From Vitis vinifera (taxonomy: Eukaryota; Streptophyta; Magnoliopsida; Vitales; Vitaceae): DNA of 64,000 bases. The stretch is from NCBI RefSeq assembly GCF_030704535.1, contig NC_081822.1, forward strand, positions 10,347,001 through 10,411,000, written 5' to 3'. A model generated the notes under the pieces. The model had not been told where the DNA came from. It was given only the letters and a program-made list of their open reading frames with translations, and ran no database searches. The position numbers and the translations under genes were made by a program. Below are positions 10,758-22,400 of this stretch, in pieces (the stretch's first letter is position 1; every line of letters starts with the position of its first letter).

Positions 10758-13183
10758 CTATAGGAGAGCAGGCCCATTAGGCTTTCTATCAGGTGCAGCC
10801 TCGGCAGTAGCAGCTGCTGCTCCTCCAAAAGGGGATCCGGCAGCTGCAATATCAAGGCCGCCACCGCTGATAGAAGTAAGCAGGGCAGAGAGTCCAGCCG
10901 TGGAAGCGCCACCAGGAACCATACCCAGCCCCAGAAGATCAAGAGTGGTTGGCTTGTTCACAAATAGCGATGATGGACTCATCATTAGCCCGGTTAAAGC
11001 AGGGCCTCCCTCCGAGGGAAGCCCCAATCCCAGCCCAGCTCCTACCGGATTGCTATCTGCCTTTACATGCCCGCTCCACTGGGTGGTGCTGCTATCTTGC
11101 TGTGCAGACGAAGACGGTGACATTGCCAATCCTAAGCCCCGAAGCAAGGACGCGTTTGATGCTGCTGCCCCCATTTGTGCTGCCTTCTGCAATAATGCGG
11201 TAGCCGACATTGCCGGCTGTGGAGATGGAGCGTAGTGCCGATGGTTCTGATCAGGGGTTGGAAAGAGGGAGGAGGCACTGTTGGATAGGTATAGAGAAGA
11301 GGAGAGACGGAGGGTGGGCTCTGCCGTGGAAGATGATGGTAGGGTGGTGGAACGCTTGGAGCGACCCATTGCGCATATTAGATCGGAGAATGTGGACGAT
11401 GATTGGGGTGGCTGGGATGTCACTGGTGTTGTGGAAGGAGCAAAGATACTTGCAAATACACTGGTACTGCTGCTGCTGGAGCTGGTCACTGTGCCTGTGG
11501 TTAACGATATAGTCGCTGGTGCTTGCTGCAACACTCCCACCGGATTTTCCGTCATATCTGCACCTAGAAAATGAATTTAATTATTAGTTATAATCCCTTG
11601 CCCACAAAACATAAGAGTGACCGATAGAAAAGGACAAAATCCAACCCATGGAGAGAGAAAGAGAGCAGGCTTTGGGTTTCCCCTTTTTTCAAAGTCAAGT
11701 AAAGAAATAACATCTTGAACTTAGAAAATAAAAAGAGAAGCAATCATGGCGTCCTTTCTCTCAATCCCCTCCTTTTTTGCTTTTCGATCCTTGAGCTTGT
11801 TTATCGGCCGTGCATCCACCGCCGATGCGTTCAGAATAATCATAAAACTCTTCCCACCCTCATCTTTCTCTCTCCCCAGCCCCCAGAAGAGACCAAGGCC
11901 AATAACAGACAACTGGGACGAGTCGCATCAAATTAAAAGGAAAAAAATCCAGTGTATCACATGAGGGGAGGGACGAGTCGCATCAAATTAAAAGGAAAAA
12001 AACCAGTGTATCACATGAGGGGAGAGGGGCGAGGTTATTCATCTTCTAAAACTGGAATAAAAGACAATAAATGATTCAACCCCCATGGAAAGCGTTAAAG
12101 GTTTTTCTAATATTGACTAAAGACTATAGACAATGCATAGACTAAGTTATATTAATATTATTACCAGGACTTTGAATGGACAGCACAGTAGTCGACGGAG
12201 AGAGAGCAGTTGGGGATGACGAAACAGCTGTCTCAATTTCTGGATTTTCCTCAGTGTTGGTACTGGGAAGGACCTGCGCTCTAGCACTCTCCTGAGCTAG
12301 AGCATCACAGAAAGCCCTGTGTGTGATGAAGCTATCCCTCCTTCAAGTTTCAACAACACCGAAACCCAACATCAGCCCATAAATGGAAAACACCATCTAC
12401 TTAAATTGCCGCGTTTGGTTTTTGAGAAAAAGAATAATCAAATATGGAAGTTGTAAACTTTTCCATTTCTTTTTAATTTCCCAGGATTATCAGCAGACCT
12501 AGCGGAGAAGAAGTGTAAAAGGAAATGAGAAGAAAGAAACGATAGAGAACCTCGAAAACAAAGTTCCGCAATCGCATTTGTATTCTCTGGTACCGCAAGT
12601 TTTCAAATGCGCCTTCCAATCTGACTGCACGGCGTACTTCTTGGAGCACCTCTCGCACTTCCACTTCTTCTCGCCATGTTTTCTACAAAAATGCTTTTTT
12701 ATGCCGGTGAGATCTCCTAGCGCTCTCGTCGGATCGTGATGAACACAGGTAGGTTCGGGACAAACGTATACTCGCTTCCGAACCTCTTTGCTTGTTCTTT
12801 GCCGAAGCTTCCATGGGAGGTTGTGGCCGCGCCGGTGAAGTTGAAGGTTCTGGTCGCGTTGGAACCCTTTGTTGCAGATCTCGCAGACGAACCGGTTCGT
12901 TGCCATTAGGGTTTTGGGTGACAAAGCGATCACCTCCGCATCCGGATCTGCAAAATCCAAACACAACACGGTCTTCTCTCTTCGTATTGGGAGGGAAAGA
13001 ATTTACCTAAGATTTACATTGAATTTAGGGTTTTCTTATCTTACCTGGCGTTCCAGGGAGATTCCGCTTCTTCTTCGTTGGTGCCACTGGTTGTGGTGCC
13101 GTCTGATTACCAGAAGAAGTTACACTGGCTTCTCTCGAAGCGGTAGAAACCGTCATTGGTGACGAAATATCTAACTCCACCAT
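10758..13183 (-). CDS. IDD-family C2H2 zinc-finger transcription factor
   Basis: Nuclear transcription factor of the plant INDETERMINATE DOMAIN family. Four exons join in phase: 13183-13045, 12947-12551, 12340-12165 and 11563-10758 (505 aa). The start MVELDIS at 13183 is the first ATG of the open first exon. A basic signal (KKKRNLPG, residues 37-44) precedes four fingers. Finger 1 is FVCEIC...HRRGH (66-88) and finger 2 YVCPEPTC...KH (107-137). Finger 3 KCERC...HLKTC and finger 4 YKCDCG...HRAFC are of the C2HC kind; finger 4 is split by an intron. The C-terminal half is Ser/Ala/Gly rich and carries two family motifs, MSATALLQKAAQMG and TLDLLGLG. Known IDD proteins bind AGACAA-type sites and work with GRAS proteins (SCR, SHR, DELLA). 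The tail resembles the IDD4/IDD5 subgroup, from memory. No defects seen. Confidence 0.93.
11914..12023. repeat. Two-copy 55-bp tandem duplication in IDD intron 3
   Basis: The block 'gggacgagtcgcatcaaatt' through 'cacatgagggga' occurs twice in a row with one base difference (a 1-bp deletion). It lies wholly inside the intron between exons 12340-12165 and 11563-10758. The near-identity means it is recent. Confidence 0.85.
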
Positions 13184-16113
13184 AATCCGCCTTCCCAAAC
13201 CTTACAATTCCTTCAAAACGAAATCGACCTCAAAGACGCAATTCAACTTCTAGGGCTCATAATCACCGAATCCCAACTAGGGTTTCTACTGAGCTCTCGA
13301 CACCAGAAGGATCCAAGAACATACGATCTCTAGCTCTAACTCCAACAGCTTCTATTGATGAACCTTCCACAAAGAACCCGAAATTCTCGAGAAACACAGC
13401 AAGCCCAATCGAAGCCAACCGATTTCCGTAAGCAACAATCGTGATTGCTTCCTGGAAAATTACAACTTTCCTTGAAAAACCGGCCAAAAGTATGAGCTTC
13501 GCAGAGAGAGAGTTTGACTTCAATTCCGCTAAAATGAAGCCAAATAAGAAAACCAGTTCCGCTCACTCATCGAGACGCGGCCGGAGGACAAGGGTCTCAA
13601 ACGGCGGCGTCGTCATTTTCTGCGGGAGACAAAGGAAGAGAAAGGATTTGTATCTTCGAGTTGAAAAAAAAAAAATTATTAAAAACTGAAAGCGGCGCCA
13701 GTTAACCATGGTTTTGGTTCTGGTTTCCACTGTTAACTATAGTTAGTGAGTGTGAACTGGGGTCCAAGTCTTTTCCCTCGGCTCCGTTGTACAAATCTCA
13801 CCGACCACAGTGCCTCGTGTCCTTCCCCTCTTTTTCCCTCTCTTTTCAAAAAACAAGCTCATCCTTGATTAAAAATAAAATTTACAATTAATCGGATTAA
13901 TCAGGTATTATTTAAGGGCCATACCTACCGTTGTAAACGTGGTTTCTTGTTTAGTAAGTAATTTTATCAAGTCACTTCACCTGTTTGCTCTCCATTATTA
14001 GAATTTTTATCACTCAACTCTCCGTAGTGTCCGTGTACGGACGATGATGAGCCTGGGCATGAGGCACGAGCCTCTCCCCACCTAATGAGCGAAGTGATTA
14101 CATTTAACAGGCTCCATTTTTACACAATTCAACACACGAAATAACAGAAATGCCATTGAGGCGATGAGGACGAGAAAGGCGTAAGGACAAGCGTAAAAAA
14201 TTGTCCTCATCAGAGTGGCAATCTGGTCATTCTGCCAGGAATCCTGTCCAGATTCATGTCATCCGTACATGCCTATTTTCCTTTTAAGGCATATGACTCG
14301 TCAAAACGGGAGTCATACCTGGGTTAGGTAGAATCATCGAAGTAAATTTAGGAGGAGAGTGGAAAATTTTGTTAGTAATATTTGTCCAGACACGCACTCA
14401 CATGCCATCTTAATCTAAATTAAGATCTAACTTAAAAAGTTAGGACCACATGAAATGGACCAAATATGGGCCCAAATCACCTGACCCTAAGGCCCGGATT
14501 CTCGGTGGGGGGTGGGGCCCAGGAGCGGGTTTTAAAAATAGTAAAGACAGCAGAGGATCACAGCCGTTGGATGAGGGAGATGCATGTTAAGAGACTAGGT
14601 TGACGAAGTAGGATAGAGTTGTTGTTTACTTAAAAAGGCAAAGAGACTTTTGTCTTTGTATGCACAGACCTATTTCTCGATTCGGACAGCTACACAAAGC
14701 CGACCTTCTTTTGGGAAAAGCTACATGGAAGACCCAAGGCGGGGGCATTTTCGACTTTTTTTCATATTCCTTTGCATGATTCTCCAGCCCACACCGACCT
14801 CCACCACCCCCCAGGCTCCATGACACGTAATTGGGCCGTCCAAGACCATGGTGGGCCCATATGCTGATATGGATGGCCCTGATTCATCCCCACCACTTTA
14901 TGTGCACTCCTTTTATCACTTTCATTTCCTTGTTCCGTCTCTGATGAGATATAAATTATTGAAATCGAGGTATCAACTTATAAGGAAACTAAACAAGAAC
15001 GAAATAAAATAAAATAAAATAAAATTGCTTAGGGCTTGTTTGGGAGAAAGACCATTTTTTAATAACCTTGATGATAAAAATTTTACCATATAATAAGCAT
15101 GGATACAAAGAAGGACAAAATTGGCTTTACACACAAAAGTCAAATATTTATTTAATTAATTTTTAGAGGTCACCTATAATAGGGATGAGCTTATCCACTT
15201 TTATTGTAAAAAAGTAAAGAGAGTTGGTTGAGGGGTTTTTGCATACCAAGCAAAAGATAAAACAAGAGAAGCAAATAAAATGGTTTTATTTGTGGTGGAG
15301 AGTAAATGAGTTTGTTTTGATCCAAAATCAAAGAATGGTACAAAGGTTTGATTGTCTTTGAAGAAATCAAAATGGAAAAAATGATTTAGTATGAGGAAAG
15401 TTGTTAAAAAAGGAAATAAAGGGCAATAATGATGTGGATAGAATTAGCAAAGTAGGGTATCTACAAACCATATTTTAATCGAACATACCACTTTATGGGT
15501 TATGGAGATTCCATTTTGCTTTAGCCAATTTTTTTTTTTTTTTTTTTGATGATTGTGGATTAGATTAGATTAGATAAGATTTGTAGCTTTGTAATTGAGG
15601 ACCAAAATCCCCAATAAAAAGAAATGCCTACCACCTTCAAACACACTTTTGGGGAACAAATGTTGTTTTTGCTTTGTAAAATAACTATGCTGGAGCTTCC
15701 TTTTAGAGAGATTTTAGATCCTTCTATATAATAATTTAACTTCTTGTTTTGTATGACAATCATTGATCTTGTGGCTTCATGGTATTGTCAAGTTTTCTGT
15801 ATGATCACATACACCAAATTGGTTTGGGGGGTTTCTTTCAATGAAAAGTTGAATTGTCCACAACTCCTACTGAGTTGTCCAAAATAGTGAACATGCTGTA
15901 TTTTCTTTTCTAGATTTTGTTTGTTATATGAAGAAGATTGATGAGCATACAGTTGGGTTTTCAATTGGGATGACTGAAGGGGTTCTTTGTCTTACTTTCT
16001 TTCAGTCAAAATGAACAAACAGACAAATATTTTGTAAGATTTTTCATCATTGAGAGAGCCAATTCTTCAAGAAAAAAATAAAATATGTTTTTCTGATGTA
16101 CAAAATAAATTTA
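13184..16113. other. IDD 5' flank and intergenic DNA
   Basis: The first 450 bp or so is GC-richer and likely holds the IDD 5' UTR and promoter. Beyond that is AT-rich DNA with an (AAAAT)n tract near 15003-15023. The 66-aa frame at 14626-14826 has no recognisable similarity. No other gene is seen. Confidence 0.5.
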
Positions 16114-17723
16114 AGGGAGAATTACCCAAAAGGGTGGGTTAGAAAAACTAATGACTATAAAGGCTCACTCTTTTAGAGGACAATTTTATCCTTTAATATG
16201 TTTTTTATATTATTTATAAATAAATTGAGATTGTCGATGATGTGGGACTCATACATGATGATAAGTACAAGTTGATAAATGATGTGGGACCCATGTATGA
16301 TGATAAGTACATGTTGATAGGCAATCAACAGTACATTTTTCAACTTGAAAAAATTGTTATCACTTTTGAACAATTAACTATTTAAAAATTTGTTATTTTT
16401 TTTTAAATTGAGATTTTTTAAAGAATCTTGTAAAAAAAAATAATTGTTAATATCTCATAAATAAAAATCATATCCTAAAGTTATTATATTGTTTTATATA
16501 TAAAACATACAATTAAAAAACTTTGTTATCATAATATAATAAATAATTCGTGAAAAAATTAAATAAAAATAAATTAAATTATGTTATAATATATTTTAAT
16601 AATAATGTATTTATATTGTAAGTATAATGCATTTATATCGTACCTAAATTTCATTATAAAAGTAAAAATTTTAAAAATGTCTATTCATACCCTATTGGTA
16701 TTAACACATCGTATTAATATATTAACAACATTTATTTAGTGTTTTGAAATTATTTAATAATTTTTGTATATATATATATAAACTACGTGAATTCAAATTA
16801 GTATTTCATTTTATTTCATAAATTATTTATGATATAGGTATGTTGTGAAATATGGTATGATCATACAAAATTACCATTTTTATAAAAAAAATCATAAATT
16901 TCTTAATTAGGTTTTATTGTAATGTATTGTAATGTAAATGTATTTATATTGTAATTATAATATATTTTTGTTGTGCTTATATTGTATAATAAAAGTAATA
17001 ATCTTAAGGATCACCTTTTGTACCTTATTAATATTCAACATATCAAATATATTAACATTATCCACTCGATGCATTGAGAAAAAAAATTTATATGAAAATT
17101 AAAAAAAAAAACACTATGCAAAGGAAAAAAATTATATAATTTTTTTTAAATTATTTTATTATAAAAATAAAAAATGATTAAACATTTTCTATCATTTTCT
17201 TATTATTTTTAGAGAATCTGAATGAAAAATTAAAAAGTTTATGTTCCTTAAATTTAATACAAAAACATAATTTATCAATTTAAAATTATAATATATATAT
17301 ATAAAAATCATCATTTTTATTATATAATTATAAAACTTATTTTTTTCTTCATAAAATTAAAAATTAGAATAAAAATAAAAAAGGTAAAAAAACAATAAAT
17401 GATATTTTGAAAATATTTTTTAAAAGTATTTTTGTTTTAAATAGTAAATTTAAATAACAAATTATATATAATTGTAAGGGTTAAACCCAAAATTTTGATT
17501 TAAAATTTAAATATCAATAATTACAATAAATGTGAGACTCATATACCATAAATGTATTGACAAATCAAGTGAAGTGCTTTAAATGCTTTAAATTTTAAAA
17601 GTTTTAGTTAAATAGCAGTTTTGGTATATTAAGCTTACTAAAGTCCTCCCCAATAATTATTAAAAGATACCACCCTTTCTAGTAATTGTTTTACCTAGCC
17701 TACCCTTTTGGATAATTCTCCCT
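16114..17723. mobile_element. 1.6-kb TIR transposon, non-autonomous
   Basis: The left end AGGGAGAATTACCCAAAAGG and the reverse complement of the right end (AGGGAGAATTATCCAAAAGG) match at 18 of 20 bases and stay similar for about 35 bp. The interior is AT-rich with stops in all frames, and no transposase is readable. The flanks (ataaattta / aattttaaa) are both AT-rich but not a clean target duplication. The terminal sequence relates it to 7372-7988 and 21011-23360. Confidence 0.85.
16240..16320. repeat. Short direct repeat 'gatgatgtgggac(t/c)catgt' in the TIR element
   Basis: The segment 'gatgatgtgggactcataca' with 'tgatgataagtaca(a/t)gttgat' occurs twice in a row, about 46 bp apart, just inside the left end. 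It is probably a subterminal duplication. Confidence 0.7.
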
Positions 17724-19455
17724 AATTTTAAATCTCAAGGAAGATTGAGGAACTATTCTGATGGCATATTCCTAACTATTGAGATGTGATGGAGTTGTGA
17801 AGACACCTTTAGGGCTGCACAATGATGGTTTTTATTGTATACCCTTTGGTGGTTTTTATGAGTGATAGGGCATGAGCAATCATCACCAATTTGATTGTAT
17901 ACCCTTTGGTGGTTTTTATTTATTTTTTATTAATCCTCCTTTTGTGATTCCAATACAGACTGCAGAGGTCCACCTTGGATCTTGATTGTTACATCACCCC
18001 TCTTCCCTCCTCCTGAGTCCTCTCTATCTTTTTCTTCTTTTCCTTTTCAAAAGCGTGTGTGCAAAAGCCAACTTTGCTATTATTATGATATGTGGAGACA
18101 GTGGGGTCAGATGCTATATTTTGAGTTCATGGGTCAATGCCTACTTATTTTTCTTTGCCTTTGTGTTTGTGTGGTCTTGTTGTGCAGGAAAAGATAGAGT
18201 CCAACTCCTTGGTTTCTTATATTATATTATAGTATGGTGTTGTGTTTTTAATAGATCCAAGCTTTATGCACAGCATTTATTGATCAAACAAGGAGGTTAT
18301 ATTGTTTTAAATAGGCATACCGGGTCTTTGCCTCTTTCTTTTCCCCTGGGTTGTTGGAGCATTCTACAGAAAATAAATTCTTCCTTTTTGAAGTACATTA
18401 TGTAATGAAGTTCTTAGAGAAAATGAAGCTCCACCCAAGAAGGGAAAACAAAAACAATTCTCAAATATGCTTCCTTAAATGGAAATAAAAACACTTTCTT
18501 TTTAACTTACACCCATACTTTTACATATATTTAAAAAAGAAAAAAGAAATGGTAGAGAATGACCCTGCATCATTTTTAAAGGCTTTTCCGAAAAGAAATG
18601 ATGGGAGTTTCAACGCAAAAGCTAAGGCATAGAAAGAATAGTAAGAGGCCTTTTTATACCGAGAATCTCAACGCCTTGCAGATCCCCACTCCGACATCAA
18701 GCTTGGAGAAAATAGGGGTATGGACTTCAATTGGTTGGGCCCAGTGAAAATTATTGCATATGGCCATGAAAGTATGAGGTCATAGAAGCTCAGTGCAGCT
18801 GTGATTTTAATAATCTCATAATAACCTCCATCATTATCAAGCTTAGACAGCCCTTTCCTATCATTAACTTATAAATATTTTTAACAACTTTAAATCAAAA
18901 TTATGCATGGAATGACAGTAGAATTCATCATCACACAAATCTAAAAAGACTAATCAAGCAACTAAAGAAGGAGATGTTCACATGACAACACTGTAACCCT
19001 GCTAATCAGCAACAAAGATGCAAGATGAAATCATGAAACAGAGACACAGAACAATATACGAAAAAGAATCACACACAATCATCAGAGACTATTATTTATT
19101 CCCTTCCCTGTCTTAACTCCTCTGAAAACCAGGAAAAGCCCAAAAAGGAGAAACAAAGTAATCAAATGGCAGAAAATTACTTGGAAAGCAAAATTCAAGG
19201 TCGCAAACATCAGAACATGGAAATGGAGTGGCGAAAAACCAGGGTGCAGGCTATCCTAAGTTTCCTACATATCTGCACAGTTTCACTGAGGTTTTCACTT
19301 TTGTCTACCATTTTCAGAGTGTACAAAACATTCTATAAATACAAATGTAAAACACAAATACAAAGAGGGAATCAGTGATGTCTGGGAAAATTTAAGTCAA
19401 ATACAAAACAGAAATACAAGAGGAAACAAGTGATGTCTTGGAAAATTTAAGTCTT
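17724..19455. other. Intergenic DNA; 3' flank of the GH123-like gene
   Basis: A 26-bp direct repeat (ttgtataccctttggtggtt plus 'ttta') occurs near 17837 and again near 17897. A 139-aa frame at 17986-18405 has no recognisable similarity and is probably chance. The bases just below 19456 should be the 3' UTR of the minus-strand gene. Confidence 0.5.
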
Positions 19456-22400
19456 TCAGCATCGGAATGCATTGAAGATTTCACCCCGCATCATGTCAAT
19501 TGACATGTGCTCAAGTGTGTACCGCTCAGGGCCCATATATACACCTGTCCTTTCCAAGAGAGCAACTCCTTCCTCCTTACCATATCTTGATGCATAGAGC
19601 TTCAGGTACTCGATGTCCTAATAAAAAAGAACCCAATGACATAAAACAGTATCAAAACCAGCAAATGTGCATCCAACCGATAAACATCCCACCAGATTTC
19701 TTAACAGAACCATGGCATCAAATTTGGAATTCAAAAATGGGTGCAGTAAACAATTCAATTCTCAAGATTTTGAAAATAAAATAGTTAACTAATGAGAGAA
19801 GGAAAAAAAAAAAAGAACAGGGTACTAACATGAAAAACATTTAATGGATGAATGTGGTTGGAATATACATGGAGATTCCAATGTTATCAGGAACATATAT
19901 GTAGGAATTTTATGAATTATTCAGAACGCATCTATGGTACTCAAAATAACTTGCAAAATATCAAACCAAACCATTGTCAATTTTAAAGTTGGGGATGCTA
20001 AAAGTTGCATTTCCTTTGCAACTCTAAAATCTGGAAAACATCAAAAGCACTGTCCTGACTAGAGATACTAAAACAAATATTACCGCAAAAATTATTCTAA
20101 AAGATTACCTGCAAGCCACTGAGAATGCGCTCTAGCCTAACTGAAGCAACTGGTTCATGAGAAGTTGAGTACACTTCACCAGGGTAAAACAAGACCCCAT
20201 CCCCTGGGGGGAGGCCACGTCTAAAGCATACCTGCTTACAGGAACATATTATCCCTTTGGAGCAAAAAACTAACAAAGAAGGTAGCATCTAAAATTGCAA
20301 TTCAACAAAGGACCCAGAGGCCAAGCAATTACCTCTGCACTAGGGACTGTTGCCTTCTCATAGCAGTTGGCACCCCAATACAAAAACCCTGTGCCACCTT
20401 CTTTCCATACGCGCCACATCACAGCTCGATGTTGTGTACCTCGCATCCCAAGGTGCCAGTTGGGATGAGGATCGGATGGTCCCATGCACACATACGTCCA
20501 CCATTCCTGTGAGAAAGACGCGATTGTTTTCCTTCACTTAAATACTGTATGCAACACACTTGAAATAAAAAGCATCATGCATCTACACATGCACTTGTTT
20601 CTTATAAATAGCAAATTGTCACCATGCCTCCAGTTACTCCAACTGAAAATAATAATAATAAAAATAATAATTCAAAAACTCTTGAAACAGACAATTTTTG
20701 TAGCTTACACATGCAATTGAGACAGTTTGTAGCTTATATAAAGCAAATTGTCACCACAACTTTTGTAAGTCTAATTGAAAATAATAAGAATAGTAACTTA
20801 AGTGTTGAGAGAGATATTTTTGTATTTTATACCGGCAATTGCATCCGAGTATGATGCTTGCCACTTACAAAAGTAGCAGCATTAAATGAGACAATTTTTA
20901 TTTCTCATATAAGCAACAGTTCTTGAAAATGTTAAGTGATTAGGAAACATGTGAAAACACACCACAACAAGATTCTAGCTGATCAAAATAATGATAATGA
21001 AAATAATAATAAGGAAAAATTACATGGACACCCTCTAAGGTATTTGACAATTACACTTTAGCCCCTTAGGTTTCTAAAATTACACTAACACCCCTTTGAC
21101 CTACCATAGTGTAACATGATCACCCCTTGACTGATGTTGACCAACCTTAACAATTGACTGTTACTTAACTGATGATGTCATTGTTAAAAAATTGAAAAAA
21201 AAAAAGGCCTAAAATACCCCCAAAAGCTGGTTTTCTCCATCTTAACTTATGCCTTTATCTAATTAATCTTAACTAAATACATAAAAAAACTTAATTAATT
21301 CTAATCAAGCTTTCTATAGAATAATCAACTCCTAATTATCTTCAAATCATGTTACTCATTAAATTACTTTAAAAAAAAAATCCTAAAATGCCCTTAAAAC
21401 CTTATCTTACCTCATCCTCATCCTATCTTTATCTCATTAATCTTAATTAGATTATTTACATGTAATAAAAACTATTTAGCTTTTTATTACATATATCAAT
21501 CATAATTAACCTCAAAATATCATTAATTAAATAACTAAACATTTTTAAATAATAAAAATATCAAGATATTAAGTAAAAATTACTACCTAGTTAATCTTAA
21601 ATAATTTTTATTAAATAAAATAAATTTAATTATTTTCAAATTTTACTAATTAAAATTGTTAAATTTAATTGTTCATCATCTTTTTTTTCTTTCTCAGCTT
21701 TTCTTCGTAATAGAGACTTCACTGATTACATTCCCTTAGAGCTCAAAGCTCTAGTTAATCTCTAGCAACTTCCAAGCACATTTCTTCTCGCCTCTTCAAT
21801 GCATTTTGATCGTGGTTGGCATGGAAAAAAAGGAAATAAAAAAGGAAGAGAAAGATAAAGAAGAAGATAAAACGATGGAAAAGAAAAAGGGAAAAAAGAA
21901 GATAATGAGACATAAAAAAAGGGGGAAAAATTGGATGGGTTCAAGTGGCATTTCATCACCACTTGATCCTCGTATCTCTAACTTCATTCTCCAACTGATT
22001 CAACTCAACCTTCATCAAAGTCTAGGCAACCAAATTTCTCTCAGGCATTTTTCCCCGACACCTTATAAGCTGAGCCCAAATCACCACCACTCTTCACAAA
22101 CATATCAACAATCAATGCACACCTAACACACACATCAGCCTCAAAACATCTAGTCTTCACCACAAACCCATATATTTCTCCCTAACTCACATCAAAGTCT
22201 AGGTAATCAAATTTCTGTCAGACATTTGTCTCAAACACCTTATAAGCTGAGCCAAAATCACCACCACTCTTCACAAACATATCAACAATCAACGCACACC
22301 TAACACACACATCAGCCTCAAAACATCTGGTCCTCACCAAAAACCCATATATTTCTCCCTAACTCACATCAAAGTCTAGGTAATCAAATTTCTCCAGCAG

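Noticed and set aside
10750..11235. 161-aa plus-strand open frame rich in Pro/Ala/Ser
   Set aside because: It is the antisense shadow of IDD exon 4, whose minus-strand reading has family motifs and correct splice phase.
12792..13162. Plus-strand frames over IDD exons 1-2
   Set aside because: Antisense of the zinc-finger exons; no independent similarity.
15003..15023. aaaat repeat as an attachment or origin element
   Set aside because: Ordinary short microsatellite in AT-rich DNA.
17986..18405. 139-aa hydrophobic open frame
   Set aside because: No recognisable family, no codon pattern and no promoter or splice context; probably chance in T-rich DNA.
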